This document shows positions 34,605 through 43,448 of a stretch of DNA of 64,000 nucleotides, in pieces; position 1 is the first letter of the stretch; every line of letters starts with the position of its first letter. The DNA is taken from NCBI RefSeq assembly GCF_900119075.1, contig NZ_FPIP01000001.1:186001-250000 (forward strand), given 5' to 3'. Both the position numbers and the translations under genes were made by a program. Under the pieces are notes generated by a model. The model did not search any database. It saw nothing but the letters and a program-made list of their open reading frames with translations, and was not told the DNA's origin. The DNA is from Ruminococcus flavefaciens. GTDB lineage: Bacteria > Bacillota > Clostridia > Oscillospirales > Ruminococcaceae.

Positions 34605-36163
34605 TACTTCTGCTTCTCCTCGTGATATTCCTTTTCTGTATTAACGTTCCAGATAGCAGACTTGTCTGAGCTGCCGTTCTTGATAGCCTTTACAGCCTCG
34701 AAAGAAGTTACCATAGAGTGGTCGATATTGTTGTATCTGTGCTGACCGTTACGTCCTACACAGTAGAGGTTCGGGATAGTATCAAGGTAGCTGATGAGCT
34801 TGTCCATTTCTTCGTATGTATCGAAGTAAGCAGGATAAGCCTTCTTAACCTTTTCCATATGTGTGTCGATGACTTCGTCTGCGCTGTCGATAAGACCGAG
34901 CTTAACCATTTCCTTAACGCAGAAGTCGGAGAACTGCTCCTCAGTCATGTTCCAGAACTTGTCGCCCTCTGTTACGAAGTACTCAAGACCTACCCATACA
35001 GTATGACCGAGGTCCTTTACCATATAAGGAGACCAGTTGTTGTATATCTGGAAACGTCCCATTTTAACACGTCTGTCCTGAACGTAGACCCAGCAGTCAG
35101 GCACGATGTTGCCGACTGTCTTCATATTTGTCTTGTTCTTGAGCTTGAGCTTCGGAACGAGAACACCGAGTGTCATGTAGTCACGGTAGGGAAGTCCTGC
35201 TGCGATACGAGAAGGCTCCTCGGGAACATCGTTCATTCCTGCAACGAGGTCCTTGACAGGCATTGATGAGATAATAACGTCGCCGTTGAGCTCAACTTCC
35301 TGACCGTCCTTGATGTAGGTAACGCCTGTGAGGACGTTGTCGGAATTCTTGTGGAGCTTCTTGACAGCAGCCTCCATGATGATGTGACCGCCAAGCTTCT
35401 TTACTTCATCAGCAGTGACCTCCCAGAGCTGTCCTGGACCGAGCTTAGGGTACTTGAATTCCTCGATAAGAGATGTATTTACCTTACGGTTCTTTACCTT
35501 GAAGAGCTTTCCGAAGAAGTCCTTGATGATACCTACGATAGAGAGTCCCTTTGTACGCTGAGCGCCCCATGAAGCGTCTATCTCGCTGGGGTGTCTGCCC
35601 CAGAGATTCTCGGTGTAGTACTCGAAGAACATGGAGTAGAGCTCCTTACCGAAGCAGTTGATATAGAAGTTTTCAAGATTTGTCTCAGGGCGCTTGTGGA
35701 TAGCAGCCTTGAGGTAGCTGAAGCCGACCTTCATTGTGGTGAAGAATCCGAAGTTCTTGATAGTTTCTGGCTTCAGCGAAACAGGGTAATCATAGAACTT
35801 GTCGTTGAAAAGGATACGTGATACTCTGCGTCTCTTGAGCATTACGCGGTTTTCCTTCTGAGGATCCGGACCGCCTGCTTCAACGTTTACGTGTCTTTTG
35901 AGGAATTTGTCGTCCGATGACGGCGAGCCCTGCATAGGAAGCATATTGCTCCACCACTGATTTACCTCGGGGATCTTGGAGAAGAAGCGGTGACCGCCCA
36001 TATCCATACGGTTGCCCTTGTAGTTTACAGTTTTGGAGATACCGCCGATAGCGGTAGTTTCCTCAAGGACGGTAACGTCGTACTCTCCCGAGCCGTCCTT
36101 CAGAAGCTCATATGCAGCGGTAAGACCGGCAGGTCCTGCGCCGATGATAATGACTTTTTTCAT
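34604..36163 (-). CDS. FAD-dependent amine oxidase/UDP-galactopyranose mutase-like protein
   Basis: A 519-residue flavoprotein. The N-terminal dinucleotide site is [19 protein letters not shown], followed by the second flavin motif [26 protein letters not shown] and a late [19 protein letters not shown] that closes over the cofactor. The GGHRFF motif is shared with UDP-galactopyranose mutase-like and protoporphyrinogen oxidase-like proteins often found beside GtrA and glycosyltransferase genes. First gene of the operon with gtrA and the polytopic protein; sugar nucleotide or polyprenol-sugar modification is possible but not shown. Confidence 0.8.
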   Translation of the reverse strand: MKKVIIIGAGPAGLTAAYELLKDGSGEYDVTVLEETTAIGGISKTVNYKGNRMDMGGHRFFSKIPEVNQWWSNMLPMQGSPSSDDKFLKRHVNVEAGGPDPQKENRVMLKRRRVSRILFNDKFYDYPVSLKPETIKNFGFFTTMKVGFSYLKAAIHKRPETNLENFYINCFGKELYSMFFEYYTENLWGRHPSEIDASWGAQRTKGLSIVGIIKDFFGKLFKVKNRKVNTSLIEEFKYPKLGPGQLWEVTADEVKKLGGHIIMEAAVKKLHKNSDNVLTGVTYIKDGQEVELNGDVIISSMPVKDLVAGMNDVPEEPSRIAAGLPYRDYMTLGVLVPKLKLKNKTNMKTVGNIVPDCWVYVQDRRVKMGRFQIYNNWSPYMVKDLGHTVWVGLEYFVTEGDKFWNMTEEQFSDFCVKEMVKLGLIDSADEVIDTHMEKVKKAYPAYFDTYEEMDKLISYLDTIPNLYCVGRNGQHRYNNIDHSMVTSFEAVKAIKNGSSDKSAIWNVNTEKEYHEEKQK

Positions 36164-36305
36164 GATGTATTACCTTTTCCCTTCCACGGAGCGGTGAGCT
36201 CCGAAAAATGCTTTATAATAATTAGACGTATGGGAAAGAAAAAACTCTCACCATTCCGAGAAATTTTTTTCTTTTACTCAAATAAGTAAAATTAGCCATA
36301 CTATA
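36164..36305 (-). promoter_or_regulatory. Leader of the FAD-gtrA operon
   Basis: About 140 transcribed bases before the start codon. It contains the hairpin CGGAGC-TCACC-GCTCCG near 36185-36201 and a TTACTTATTTGAGTAA hairpin near 36276-36291. No known riboswitch was recognised. Confidence 0.4.
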
Positions 36306-36311
36306 AAGTAC

Positions 36312-36340
36312 ATTATATCACATATAAAAATAATAATCAA
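36312..36340 (-). promoter_or_regulatory. Promoter of the FAD-gtrA operon
   Basis: Minus strand TTGATT (36340-36335), 17 bases, TATAAT (36317-36312). Confidence 0.7.
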
Positions 36341-36429
36341 GAGAAACGACGAATTTTTCGGCTCTGTCCAAAAAAAGTGCATAATCAACAGTAATGCACA
36401 GTCCGATTTGTGCATATATACAAAACTAT

Positions 36430-36674
36430 TAGAGCTTAGAACTAAGAGCTAAGAACTGAGACTGTAGGGGCGGCGTTTCGCCGCCAGTTAGGGGACGCCC
36501 TCACTTGCAGGTCCCCCTAATTGGGTCCGTCCCCTCTGTCGCGTTGCGACATCTCCCCATTTTATGGGGAGTCACTCCGCCTAAGGAACACGTCCCTTAG
36601 GAATCCCGTTCATACTATCAGCGAGTAAATTCGGAGTAGATATTTCTACTCACTAATCACTAATAACTAATCAC
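36430..36674. repeat. Intergenic repeat block with five hairpins in series
   Basis: Starts with tandem GAGCTTAGAACTAA-type units and ends with tandem CACTAATAACTAAT-type units (36645-36676). Between them lie GGGGCGGC/GCCGCC (36469-36484), TAGGGGACG/GTCCCCCTA (36488-36520), TGTCGC/GCGACA (36537-36551), CTCCCCAT/ATGGGGAG (36553-36571) and CCTAAGG/CCTTAGG (36580-36601). No open frame fits. Confidence 0.55.
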
Positions 36675-36701
36675 TAAAAAGGCGCACATGAAGTGCGCCT
36701 T
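36675..36701 (-). terminator. Terminator of the thiamine operon
   Basis: Minus strand AAGGCGCAC-TTCAT-GTGCGCCTT ending in TTTTT, 6 bases beyond the thiC stop. Confidence 0.88.
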
Positions 36702-36706
36702 GGATA

Positions 36707-38020
36707 TTACTTTTCAGTGCAGAACTCGACCTTTTCGCCGTTGAGTATCATATTTGTAGTCCTTACGGCGCACATCTTGCCGCACATTGAGCAGGTGTGT
36801 CTGTCAGCAGGGGGAGTGCTCTCGAAGTATGCGCGAGCTTTTTCACCGTCAACAGCAATCTCGAACATCTTCTCCCAGTCAACTGCGTGGCGAGCCTCAG
36901 CCATAGCGTTATCGCGGTCTGTAGCGTGTGGTATGCCCTTTGCGATGTCAGCGGCGTGAGCTGCGATAAGGCTTGCGATTATGCCCTCCTTAACGTCGTT
37001 TGTATCAGGCAGGCGAAGGTGCTCGGCAGGAGTAACGTAGCAGAGGAAGTCTGCGCCGCTTGCAGCAGCGATAGCACCGCCGATAGCAGATGTTATGTGG
37101 TCATAGCCTGGGAATATGTCAGTTACAAGAGGTCCGAGGACGTAGAACGGAGCGTTGTGGCAGATACGCTTCTGTATCTTCATATTTGCCGCTATCTCGT
37201 TCATTGCCATGTGACCGGGGCCCTCGACCATTACCTGAACGTCCTTTGCCCATGCTCTTTCTGTGAGAGCGCCAAGCTCAATAAGCTCGGATATCTGACC
37301 TGCGTCTGTAGAGTCGTCGATACAGCCCGGGCGGAGTGCGTCTCCGAGGGAGATAGTGCAGTCAAATTCACGGAGAATGTCGAGAACTTCGTCGTAATGC
37401 TCATAGAACGGGTTCTCGTTGCCTGTCATCATCATCCATGCGAAGAGCAGTGAGCCGCCGCGTGAGACGATGTTCATTTTGCGTCCCTCTCTGCGGAAAG
37501 CCTCAACAGCACGGCGGTTGATACCTGCATGGATAGTCATGAAGTCAACGCCCTCTTCTGCGTGAGCACGTACAACTCTGAGGAAGTCCTCGGCGGTTAT
37601 TTCGAGTAGGTCCTTTTCAAGATAGCCGATAGCGTCGTACATAGGAACAGTTCCTATCATAGCAGGAGCCTTTTTGATAAGAGCCTTTCTGAAAGTGTTT
37701 GTCTTGCCGTAGTTGGAGAGGTCCATGATAGCCTCAGCGCCGAATTTCAGCGCCATGTCCACCTTTTCCATTTCCACGTCGTAGTTCTTGGCGTCACCTG
37801 AGATACCGAGGTTTACGTTTATCTTGGTGCGCATTTTGGTACCGATACCCTCGGGGGATATGGACTTGTGGTTGATGTTGCAGGGGATACAAACCTCACC
37901 CTTTGCAACGAGAGCGCGGAGCTCCTCGGGTGTGATATATTCTTTCTTGGCAACTATTTCCATTTCGGGAGTTATGATACCCTTTTTAGCTGCTTCCATC
38001 TGTGTATGATAATTTCTCAT
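36707..38020 (-). CDS. thiC: Phosphomethylpyrimidine synthase ThiC
   Basis: Radical SAM enzyme that converts aminoimidazole ribotide to HMP-phosphate, the pyrimidine half of thiamine. The 437-residue protein shows [75 protein letters not shown] and [27 protein letters not shown], and the C-terminal cluster [11 protein letters not shown] 38020 has AGGAGA before it; longer in-frame starts would overlap cytX. Third gene of the TPP-controlled operon. Confidence 0.97.
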   Translation of the reverse strand: MRNYHTQMEAAKKGIITPEMEIVAKKEYITPEELRALVAKGEVCIPCNINHKSISPEGIGTKMRTKINVNLGISGDAKNYDVEMEKVDMALKFGAEAIMDLSNYGKTNTFRKALIKKAPAMIGTVPMYDAIGYLEKDLLEITAEDFLRVVRAHAEEGVDFMTIHAGINRRAVEAFRREGRKMNIVSRGGSLLFAWMMMTGNENPFYEHYDEVLDILREFDCTISLGDALRPGCIDDSTDAGQISELIELGALTERAWAKDVQVMVEGPGHMAMNEIAANMKIQKRICHNAPFYVLGPLVTDIFPGYDHITSAIGGAIAAASGADFLCYVTPAEHLRLPDTNDVKEGIIASLIAAHAADIAKGIPHATDRDNAMAEARHAVDWEKMFEIAVDGEKARAYFESTPPADRHTCSMCGKMCAVRTTNMILNGEKVEFCTEK

Positions 38021-38042
38021 AATATAATTCTCCTGTTTAGCA

Positions 38043-39236
38043 TTATTCTGTTTTAGCCTTGAGTGATTTTGCGCTTCCTGCAAATATTTTCTTTGCGGCA
38101 ACGCAGATGATAATAGTTACAGCCATATCGGGCAGTGTATTGCCCACAGGGATATCCTTGGTCATAAGGAATCGGTAAAGGGCAAAGCCCAGTACCCATA
38201 CGATACAGCTTATTATGTCGAAGCTCTTGTCGGAGCTGTCTTTTTTGAGTATGAAATGGTCTGCTATCTGAACAGCTATCATAGGTGCGAATACCGAGCC
38301 GATGAGATAGAGGAAGTTTGTTATATCCTCCATGGGGAAGAGTATAGCTCCTGCTGTACCGATAACGGCAGCAGCAACAGCCACCCATTTGCCCTTGAGT
38401 TTTGAAAGTATGGACTCTCCCGAGATACCTGCCGAGTAAGCGTCAAGGAATGTAGTTGTAACTGTTGAGAATACCACGATAAGGAGACCTGCTATGCCAA
38501 GGCCTGCCTTTACCATTATCTGAGCGATATCGGATTCAGCGGTGAAAATAGCAGCTCCCATGCCGATAGCGTACATCCAGCAGCTGATTATACCGTAAAC
38601 TACAGCGCTTGCGGCAGTTGCAGCCACGGGCTTTTCAGCTTCTCTTGTGTAGTCGCTGATGAGAGGCAGCCATGAAAGAGGCATTGCTACCGAGAGCTCC
38701 ACAGCAGCGCCGAAGCTCATGCTCTCCTCTGAAACAGGAAGCTCGCTGCCGTCAAAGAAGATGACCTTGCATAGTATAAGTGTAAGTATGAAAAGTGCAG
38801 CCATAGCCACAGTATTTATCTTGCCGAGGTTTTTGATACCGATGAGTATCCAGAGGATAATGAGTCCGCCGATGACGAGACACCATACCCATTTTCCTGC
38901 GTCAAAGATACCGTTTGCAGCCAGTGAGCCATCGTATATCATTATCGCGGTCCAGCCGACCAGCTGAAGCACGTTGAGTATCGAAAAGAAGATACCGCCC
39001 TTGCTGCCGAAGCTCATTTTTACGGTCTCCATAGCGCTTCTGCGAGTCCTGCCGCCGATAAGACCTGCAAGGAAAAGCATAGTGCAGCCGATGATATGAC
39101 CGATTATTACGGCGAGAAGACCTTTTCCGAAGCCGAGAGGTGCGAAGTATGTACCTGTGATTATCTCGGCGATTGAAACGCCTGCGCCGAACCATATAAG
39201 TCCGTTTTCGTAAACTGAGGTTCGCTTCTGTTCCAT
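38043..39236 (-). CDS. cytX: Hydroxymethylpyrimidine permease CytX
   Basis: A 397-residue NCS1-family permease with about 12 membrane helices (starts [51 protein letters not shown]). CytX is the NCS1 branch found with thiamine genes and proposed to import HMP. Its start overlaps the thiD stop by one base (TAATG), and thiC follows after 22 bases, so context strongly supports pyrimidine precursor import. Confidence 0.9.
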   Translation of the reverse strand: MEQKRTSVYENGLIWFGAGVSIAEIITGTYFAPLGFGKGLLAVIIGHIIGCTMLFLAGLIGGRTRRSAMETVKMSFGSKGGIFFSILNVLQLVGWTAIMIYDGSLAANGIFDAGKWVWCLVIGGLIILWILIGIKNLGKINTVAMAALFILTLILCKVIFFDGSELPVSEESMSFGAAVELSVAMPLSWLPLISDYTREAEKPVAATAASAVVYGIISCWMYAIGMGAAIFTAESDIAQIMVKAGLGIAGLLIVVFSTVTTTFLDAYSAGISGESILSKLKGKWVAVAAAVIGTAGAILFPMEDITNFLYLIGSVFAPMIAVQIADHFILKKDSSDKSFDIISCIVWVLGFALYRFLMTKDIPVGNTLPDMAVTIIICVAAKKIFAGSAKSLKAKTE

Positions 39237-40042
39237 TATTCTGCCTCCTTGGCGAACTCGCCTGTAAGAGCGAATGCGTGGTTCATAGGACCGCTGCCTT
39301 TGCCGAGGTCGAGCATTGCTGCGAGAGCGCCCGAGATATAGTCCTTGGCGCGTTCAACGGACTTCTCCAGTGTGAACCCCTTAGCAAGATTTGAGGCGAT
39401 AGCGCTTGAAAGTGTGCAGCCCGTACCGTGAGTGTTTGGGTTGTCGATACGTCTGCCGTTGAACCATTTTGTGCTGCCGTTATTCCAGAGGAGGTCGTTA
39501 GCGTCGCTGAGACTGTGACCGCCCTTGCAGAGCACTGCACAGCCGTATTTCTCGCCGATTATCTGAGCTGCGTTTACCATGTCGTCCTGTGAAGCTATCT
39601 TCATATCCGCAAGTATTTCAGCCTCAGGGATATTTGGTGTTACCACAGTTGCAATAGGCAGAAGCTCTGATTTCAGAGTTTCGACAGCCTCGTCAGCAAT
39701 GAGCTTTGAACCGCTGGTAGCTACCATAACAGGATCCACAACTATGTTCTCCGCCTTGTATTCGCGGAGCTTTGCAGCTATGGTGCGGATTAGCTTGTCG
39801 GAGGATACCATGCCTGTCTTTACTGCGTCGGGACGAATGTCCGTGAACACAGCGTCAAGCTGCATGGCTAAAAATTCAGGCGATACCTCCATAATACCTG
39901 TTACGCCGGTCGTGTTCTGCGCAGTGAGAGCGGTTATCGCGCTCATGGCAAAAACACCATTCATGGTCATGGTCTTCATGTCCGCCTGAATGCCGGCGCC
40001 TCCGCAGGAGTCGCTTCCTGCGATCGTTAATGCTGTTCTCAT
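39236..40042 (-). CDS. thiD: HMP/HMP-phosphate kinase ThiD
   Basis: Phosphorylates HMP to HMP-PP. The 268-residue ribokinase-fold protein has TIAGSDSCGGAGIQADMKTM, SAITALTAQNTTGVT, DPVMVATSGSKL, VTPNIPEAEIL, LCKGGHSL and the anion-hole motif NTHGTGCTLSSAIAS. Two ATGs are six bases apart; 40042 lies 8 bases from AAGGAG and is preferred over 40048 at 2 bases. First gene behind the TPP riboswitch. No thiE or thiM is nearby. Confidence 0.96.
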   Translation of the reverse strand: MRTALTIAGSDSCGGAGIQADMKTMTMNGVFAMSAITALTAQNTTGVTGIMEVSPEFLAMQLDAVFTDIRPDAVKTGMVSSDKLIRTIAAKLREYKAENIVVDPVMVATSGSKLIADEAVETLKSELLPIATVVTPNIPEAEILADMKIASQDDMVNAAQIIGEKYGCAVLCKGGHSLSDANDLLWNNGSTKWFNGRRIDNPNTHGTGCTLSSAIASNLAKGFTLEKSVERAKDYISGALAAMLDLGKGSGPMNHAFALTGEFAKEAE

Positions 40043-40099
40043 ATTCATTTCTCCTTTGTGATCGTTTTGGGCGAATGCCCCAGCATTAATTTTGTATAG

Positions 40100-40285
40100 C
40101 GAGACAAAGTGGTGCCCCCGATGTCCCTCTGCAAAGCAAAGCTTTGCGGTTGAGAGTTTAGAGTTGAGAATTGAGGGTTATTTGAAGATTTTTCCAAATA
40201 TTTGTCTGTAATGGCAGACAATAGCTCTGAACTCTCATCTTTCAGCTCTCAACTTTTTCGAGCATAAGCTCGAAAAATAAAAAGA
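40100..40285. repeat. Leader segment with GTTGAGAG repeats and two hairpins
   Basis: Between riboswitch terminator and thiD. GGTTGAGAGTTTAGAGTTGAGAA (40140-40162) can pair with CTCTCATCTTTCAGCTCTCAAC (40231-40252); TTGTCTG/CAGACAA forms an inner hairpin (40203-40222); TTTTTCGAGC-ATAA-GCTCGAAAAA (40254-40277) is a perfect palindrome that could act as a second terminator. Confidence 0.5.
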
Positions 40286-40308
40286 GTGTGTCCGCAGAGA
40301 GACACACC
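40276..40308 (-). terminator. Riboswitch-controlled terminator
   Basis: Minus strand GTGTGTC (40307-40301) pairs with GACACAC (40292-40286), followed by TCTTTTTATTTTT. It lies 18 bases past the TPP aptamer, as an expression platform would. Confidence 0.8.
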
Positions 40309-40323
40309 TATTTTACATAAGTA

Positions 40324-40402
40324 TTTCCCTACGTTGGCATTATCCAAATCAGGTTAGGTCGGAGTTTGAAACTCCCTCTCAGCCTGTTACACAAGCTCCC
40401 TT
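40324..40402 (-). promoter_or_regulatory. TPP riboswitch (THI element)
   Basis: On the minus strand GGGAGCTTGTGTAACAGGCTGAGAGG, a variable stem (GGAGTTTCAAACTCC), then GACC, AACCTGATTTGGATAATGCC and AACGTAGGGA. These are the conserved pieces of the thiamine pyrophosphate aptamer in correct order. With the terminator at 40276-40308 it should switch off thiD-cytX-thiC when TPP is abundant. Confidence 0.96.
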
Positions 40403-40412
40403 TTTCATATCT

Positions 40413-40440
40413 ATTATAGCACTTTTTCGTCAAATGTCAA
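40413..40440 (-). promoter_or_regulatory. Promoter of the thiamine operon
   Basis: Minus strand TTGACA (40440-40435), 16 bases, TATAAT (40418-40413); start point would be just before the riboswitch. Confidence 0.8.
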
Positions 40441-40466
40441 GGAACTAAAATGTTCACAAAATATAC

Positions 40467-40495
40467 TTGACTACCTGAAAATGTTTTGGTAAAAT
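40467..40495 (+). promoter_or_regulatory. Promoter of the flavin reductase-rubredoxin gene
   Basis: TTGACT 40467-40472, 17 bases, TAAAAT 40490-40495 preceded by TGG. Confidence 0.7.
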
Positions 40496-40556
40496 TATAA
40501 TATGAGATAATAAAAATCTTCAGTGCAATTCTATATATAATCGGAGGTATCATACT

Positions 40557-41336
40557 ATGGACAAGAAAGCTATGTACAAAATAAGCTACGGACTTTTCGT
40601 TGTTACAGCCTGCTGTGACGGCAAAGACAACGGCTGTATCACAAATACACTTGCGCAGGTGACATCAACTCCCAATAAGGTAAGCCTTACCGTTGCCAAG
40701 AACAATCTTACGCACGATATGATAATGTCTACAGGAAGATTCACCGCTTCTGTAATAAGTACAGACGCAGATTTCTCGCTGTTCAAGCATTTCGGCTTCC
40801 AGTCGGGACGCGATGTGGACAAGTTTGCGGACTTTACCGACTGCAAACGTGCTGAAAACGGCACACTTATCGTAACAAAAGGCACAAACGCCTATATCTC
40901 ATGCTCTGTATGGCACAGCATTGACCTTGGCACACATACAATGTTTATCGGCAATGTTACGGATATGGAGGTCCTCAGCGATACTCCTTCAGCTACCTAT
41001 GAATACTATCAGAGCAATATCAAGCCAAAGCCCGAGGCTGTAGGAACGACCTCCGACGGTCAGACTATCTGGAGATGTGTTATCTGCGGTTATGAGTACG
41101 TAGGTGAGGAAGTTCCCGATGACTTTGTCTGTCCAATATGCAAGCACGGCAAGGCTGATTTTGAAAAAGTATCGGACGGCGGACATGATGCTGTACCTGT
41201 TGGAAAGACCGAGAACGGTCAGACTGTATGGAGATGTATGGTCTGCGGATATGAATATATCGGAGACGAGGTACCTGCTGACTATGAATGTCCTATCTGC
41301 GGAGTAGGTGCTGATCAGTTTGAAAAGATAAGCTGA
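40557..41336 (+). CDS. Flavin reductase with two C-terminal rubredoxin domains
   Basis: A 259-residue redox protein. Residues 1-155 are a flavin-binding split-barrel (YGLFVVTACCDGKDNGCITNTLAQVTSTP), as in high molecular weight rubredoxins that pass electrons to flavodiiron proteins. Two rubrerythrin-type rubredoxin domains follow, each with CxxC pairs: WRCVICGYEY...CPICKHG (about 172-205) and WRCMVCGYEY...CPICGVG (about 222-255). The usual protein has one. The two copies are alike, pointing to an internal duplication. CGGAGG precedes the ATG. Oxygen or NO defence is the likely role. Confidence 0.9.
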   Translation: MDKKAMYKISYGLFVVTACCDGKDNGCITNTLAQVTSTPNKVSLTVAKNNLTHDMIMSTGRFTASVISTDADFSLFKHFGFQSGRDVDKFADFTDCKRAENGTLIVTKGTNAYISCSVWHSIDLGTHTMFIGNVTDMEVLSDTPSATYEYYQSNIKPKPEAVGTTSDGQTIWRCVICGYEYVGEEVPDDFVCPICKHGKADFEKVSDGGHDAVPVGKTENGQTVWRCMVCGYEYIGDEVPADYECPICGVGADQFEKIS

Positions 41337-41376
41337 CAAACGCGCTGATGACATAATAATGTATAGGGGGATATAT

Positions 41377-42129
41377 ATGATAGTTTATTTTTCGGCAACA
41401 GGAAACAGTAAGTATGCGGCGCAGCGTATCGCCGAGGCTTTAGGTGAAAAGACCATGTCCATTGAGGACGGCGTATACGATATAACCCTTGAAGAGGACG
41501 AGCACTTCGGCATAGTTACGCCTACTCACTGGTGGGCACTGCCTATACCTGTGAGAGCATTCCTTAAAAAGCTCAATCTTAAAAGAAGCGGCAGACACTA
41601 CATCTTTGTGGTTTCTACATATGGAACGACGCCCGGGTGCAGCGGCGAGGAGACTCGCAGACTGCTGAAAGAGAAGGGGATAAGGCTTAGTGCGGCTTAC
41701 AATATTAAAATGCCAGATAACTGGACGGTGACCTTTGACCTGTCCGATCCGAAAAAGGTGGCAAGGCAGAACGAAAAGGCTGAGGTCAACATCGACAGGA
41801 CTATAGCCAAGATACTCCACAGGAAAAAGGGCAATTATATGAACCTGAAAACGCCTTATGCTATCTATCCGCTTACGGATAAGGTGTTCGCAAAGGTGAG
41901 AAGCACAAAGAATCTCTCCGTGGAGGACAGTTGTATCGGCTGCGGTCTCTGCGCTGAGAAATGTCCCGTAAAGGCTATCAGGATAAAGGACGGCAAGCCC
42001 GTATGGGTTCGGGACAGGTGTGCGCTGTGTTTCAGATGTCTGCACCACTGCCCTGAGTTCGCTATCCAGTTCTGGAACGGAGCAACAAAAAAGCACGGAC
42101 AGTACACAAATCCAAATGTAAAAGTATAA
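41377..42129 (+). CDS. EFR1 family flavodoxin-ferredoxin protein
   Basis: A 250-residue fusion of a flavodoxin domain (MIVYFSATGNSKYAAQRIAEAL; THWWALPIPVRAFL) and a C-terminal two-cluster ferredoxin (CIGCGLCAEKCPVKAI and CALCFRCLHHCPEFAI). ATG 41377 follows AGGGGG by 6 bases; ATG 41359 lacks a site. Such proteins move electrons between low-potential carriers. It starts 40 bases after the rubredoxin gene and is probably co-transcribed, forming a small redox unit. Confidence 0.92.
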   Translation: MIVYFSATGNSKYAAQRIAEALGEKTMSIEDGVYDITLEEDEHFGIVTPTHWWALPIPVRAFLKKLNLKRSGRHYIFVVSTYGTTPGCSGEETRRLLKEKGIRLSAAYNIKMPDNWTVTFDLSDPKKVARQNEKAEVNIDRTIAKILHRKKGNYMNLKTPYAIYPLTDKVFAKVRSTKNLSVEDSCIGCGLCAEKCPVKAIRIKDGKPVWVRDRCALCFRCLHHCPEFAIQFWNGATKKHGQYTNPNVKV

Positions 42130-42147
42130 AAAATGAAAATTTTTATG

Positions 42148-42195
42148 AAAAAGCCTGTAAAAATGAACGCCAGTCGTTTTTTGCAGGCTTTTTTG
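42148..42195 (+). terminator. Terminator of the redox operon
   Basis: AAAAAGCCTGTAAAAA pairs with TTTTTTGCAGGCTTTTTT; T run at the 3' side. Confidence 0.75.
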
Positions 42196-42374
42196 TTCCG
42201 GAAAACATTCTATTTTTCGGAATATATCGGATGTATTATACTGCAAGTAATAAAAATTGGTAGTACCTTCTGCTCGTTGGAACGGAAAATAGCCCTAAAC
42301 TATGTTTGTTTTGTATAAAAACGGGGTCGCAAATGGCGTAATATACGTCGATTTGTCATTTTTTCGGAAATTTC

Positions 42375-42403
42375 TTGACAAATTGTTATAAAGGGTATAT
42401 AAT
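42375..42403 (+). promoter_or_regulatory. Promoter of hup
   Basis: TTGACA 42375-42380, 17 bases, TATAAT 42398-42403: a full consensus match. The remaining 42196-42374 shows no other feature. Confidence 0.88.
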
Positions 42404-42438
42404 TCAATTGTAAAATCTATTTTATGGAGGATAAAACT

Positions 42439-42714
42439 ATGACAAAGACCGAATTAATCAGTGCAGTTGCTGAAAAGGCTGACTTCACAAAGAAGAACGC
42501 AGAGACTGCTGTAAACGCTATCATTGCAACAATCACAGACGCTCTCGCAAGCGGTGAGAAGGTTTCAATCGTTGGCTTTGGTACTTTTGAAGTTCGTGAC
42601 CGTAAGGAGAAGCAGGTTATCAACCCTCAGACAAAGAAGATGATGACTGCTCCTGCTTCAAAGGCTCCTGCTTTCAAGGCTGGTCAGGCTCTCAAGAACG
42701 CTGTAAACAAGTAA
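42439..42714 (+). CDS. hup: HU family DNA-binding protein
   Basis: A 91-residue histone-like protein that bends DNA. It has MTKTELISAVAEKADFTKKNAETAVNAI, the GFGTFEVRDRKEKQVINPQTKKMMTAPASKAPAFKAG arm and terminal KNAVNK, matching HU throughout. GGAGG at 42426-42430 supports ATG 42439 over 42424. It is followed after 18 bases by a protein with an H1-like tail. Confidence 0.97.
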   Translation: MTKTELISAVAEKADFTKKNAETAVNAIIATITDALASGEKVSIVGFGTFEVRDRKEKQVINPQTKKMMTAPASKAPAFKAGQALKNAVNK

Positions 42715-42732
42715 TTCGAGGAGGATACTATC

Positions 42733-43164
42733 ATGCCAGATAAGAAGACTGCAGAAACAAAGGTAGAGGTAACAGCTGCTGCTCCTGCTGAGGAGAAGAA
42801 GACTGCTGCAAAGAAGCCTGCTGAGAAGAAGGCAACTGCCGCTAAGAAGCCTGCTGAGAAGAAGGCTACAGCTGCTAAGAAGCCTGCTGAGAAGAAGGCA
42901 ACTGCTGCTAAGAAGCCTGCTGAGAAGAAGGCTACAGCTGCTAAGAAGCCCGCTGCTAAGAAAACAGCTGCAGCTGCTGTAGACAGCAAGGTAGTTATTC
43001 AGGCTATGGGTTCAGAGGTAAACACAGCTGAGCTTATTGCTAAGGCTACTAAGGCTTCAGGCGCAAAGACTGTCAAGAAGGTTGACGTTTATGTAAGACC
43101 TGAGGTAAACAAGGTTTACTATGTTGTCAATGGCGATATCCTTGGCGATTTTGATCTTTTCTAA
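42733..43164 (+). CDS. DUF6465 protein with histone H1-like Lys/Ala/Pro repeats
   Basis: A 143-residue basic protein. Residues about 22-82 are near-perfect 11-residue repeats (KPAEKKATAAK) like the tails of bacterial H1-like proteins. The C-terminal 55 residues (VVIQAMGSEVNTAELIAKA to KKVDVYVRPEVNKVYYVVNGD) form a small domain of the DUF6465 type. It lies in the hup operon with GAGGAGG before its ATG, so a nucleoid role is plausible (inference). A terminator follows directly. Confidence 0.85.
   Translation: MPDKKTAETKVEVTAAAPAEEKKTAAKKPAEKKATAAKKPAEKKATAAKKPAEKKATAAKKPAEKKATAAKKPAAKKTAAAAVDSKVVIQAMGSEVNTAELIAKATKASGAKTVKKVDVYVRPEVNKVYYVVNGDILGDFDLF
42814..42945 (+). repeat. Four 33-base tandem repeats inside the DUF6465 gene
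   Basis: Units start at 42814, 42847, 42880 and 42913, each AAGCCTGCTGAGAAGAAGGC-. Units 1 and 3 use GCAACTGC, units 2 and 4 GCTACAGC for the same residues, an ABAB pattern that points to duplication of a 66-base block. Confidence 0.9.
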
Positions 43165-43172
43165 GAATTATG

Positions 43173-43200
43173 AAAGCTCCGCTTTATGCGGAGCTTTTTG
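43173..43200 (+). terminator. Terminator of the hup operon
   Basis: AAAGCTCCGC-TTTAT-GCGGAGCTTT followed by TT. Confidence 0.9.
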
Positions 43201-43264
43201 TGTTTTATAAGAAAAGCTACACATTAGCGAGGGTGTGATAAAAATATTTATCTCGCCCTCTAAA

Positions 43265-43383
43265 ATAATAGAGAAGAAAGAATAATAGTGGTTTCGCCTT
43301 CGGTGATATTATTTTTAATATGTCCGCAAAGCGGACACATTGATTCTTATTTCTTATTTATTCTCTATTCTTTATTATTTTAG
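43265..43383. repeat. Inverted-repeat block between convergent genes
   Basis: AATAATAGAGAAGAAAGAATAATAG near 43264-43289 is complementary to the CTATTCTTTATTATTTTAG area near 43364-43384, with TGGTTTCGCCTTCGGTGA (a relative of the repeat at 25354) and TGTCCGC-AAAG-CGGACA in the loop. Confidence 0.5.
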
Positions 43384-43425
43384 AAAAAGCCGCAAAGAAG
43401 CTGAAACTTCTTTACGGCTTTTTCG
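43384..43425. terminator. Bidirectional terminator, serves the minus-strand dockerin gene
   Basis: AAAAAGCCG-CAAAGAAG ... CTTCTTTA-CGGCTTTTT, A run on one side and T run on the other. Confidence 0.8.
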
Positions 43426-43448
43426 CTTTTCTGCTATATCATGACAGA

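Noticed and set aside
36464..36605. Series of hairpins considered as CRISPR or tRNA-like
   Set aside because: The stems differ in sequence, so there is no common repeat, and no tRNA cloverleaf can be drawn.
42814..42945. 33-base tandem repeats considered as a CRISPR array
   Set aside because: Units are contiguous without spacers and lie in a coding frame.
42684..42989. Minus-strand frame with AAVAFFSAGFL repeats
   Set aside because: Mirror image of the Lys/Ala/Pro repeats of the DUF6465 gene.
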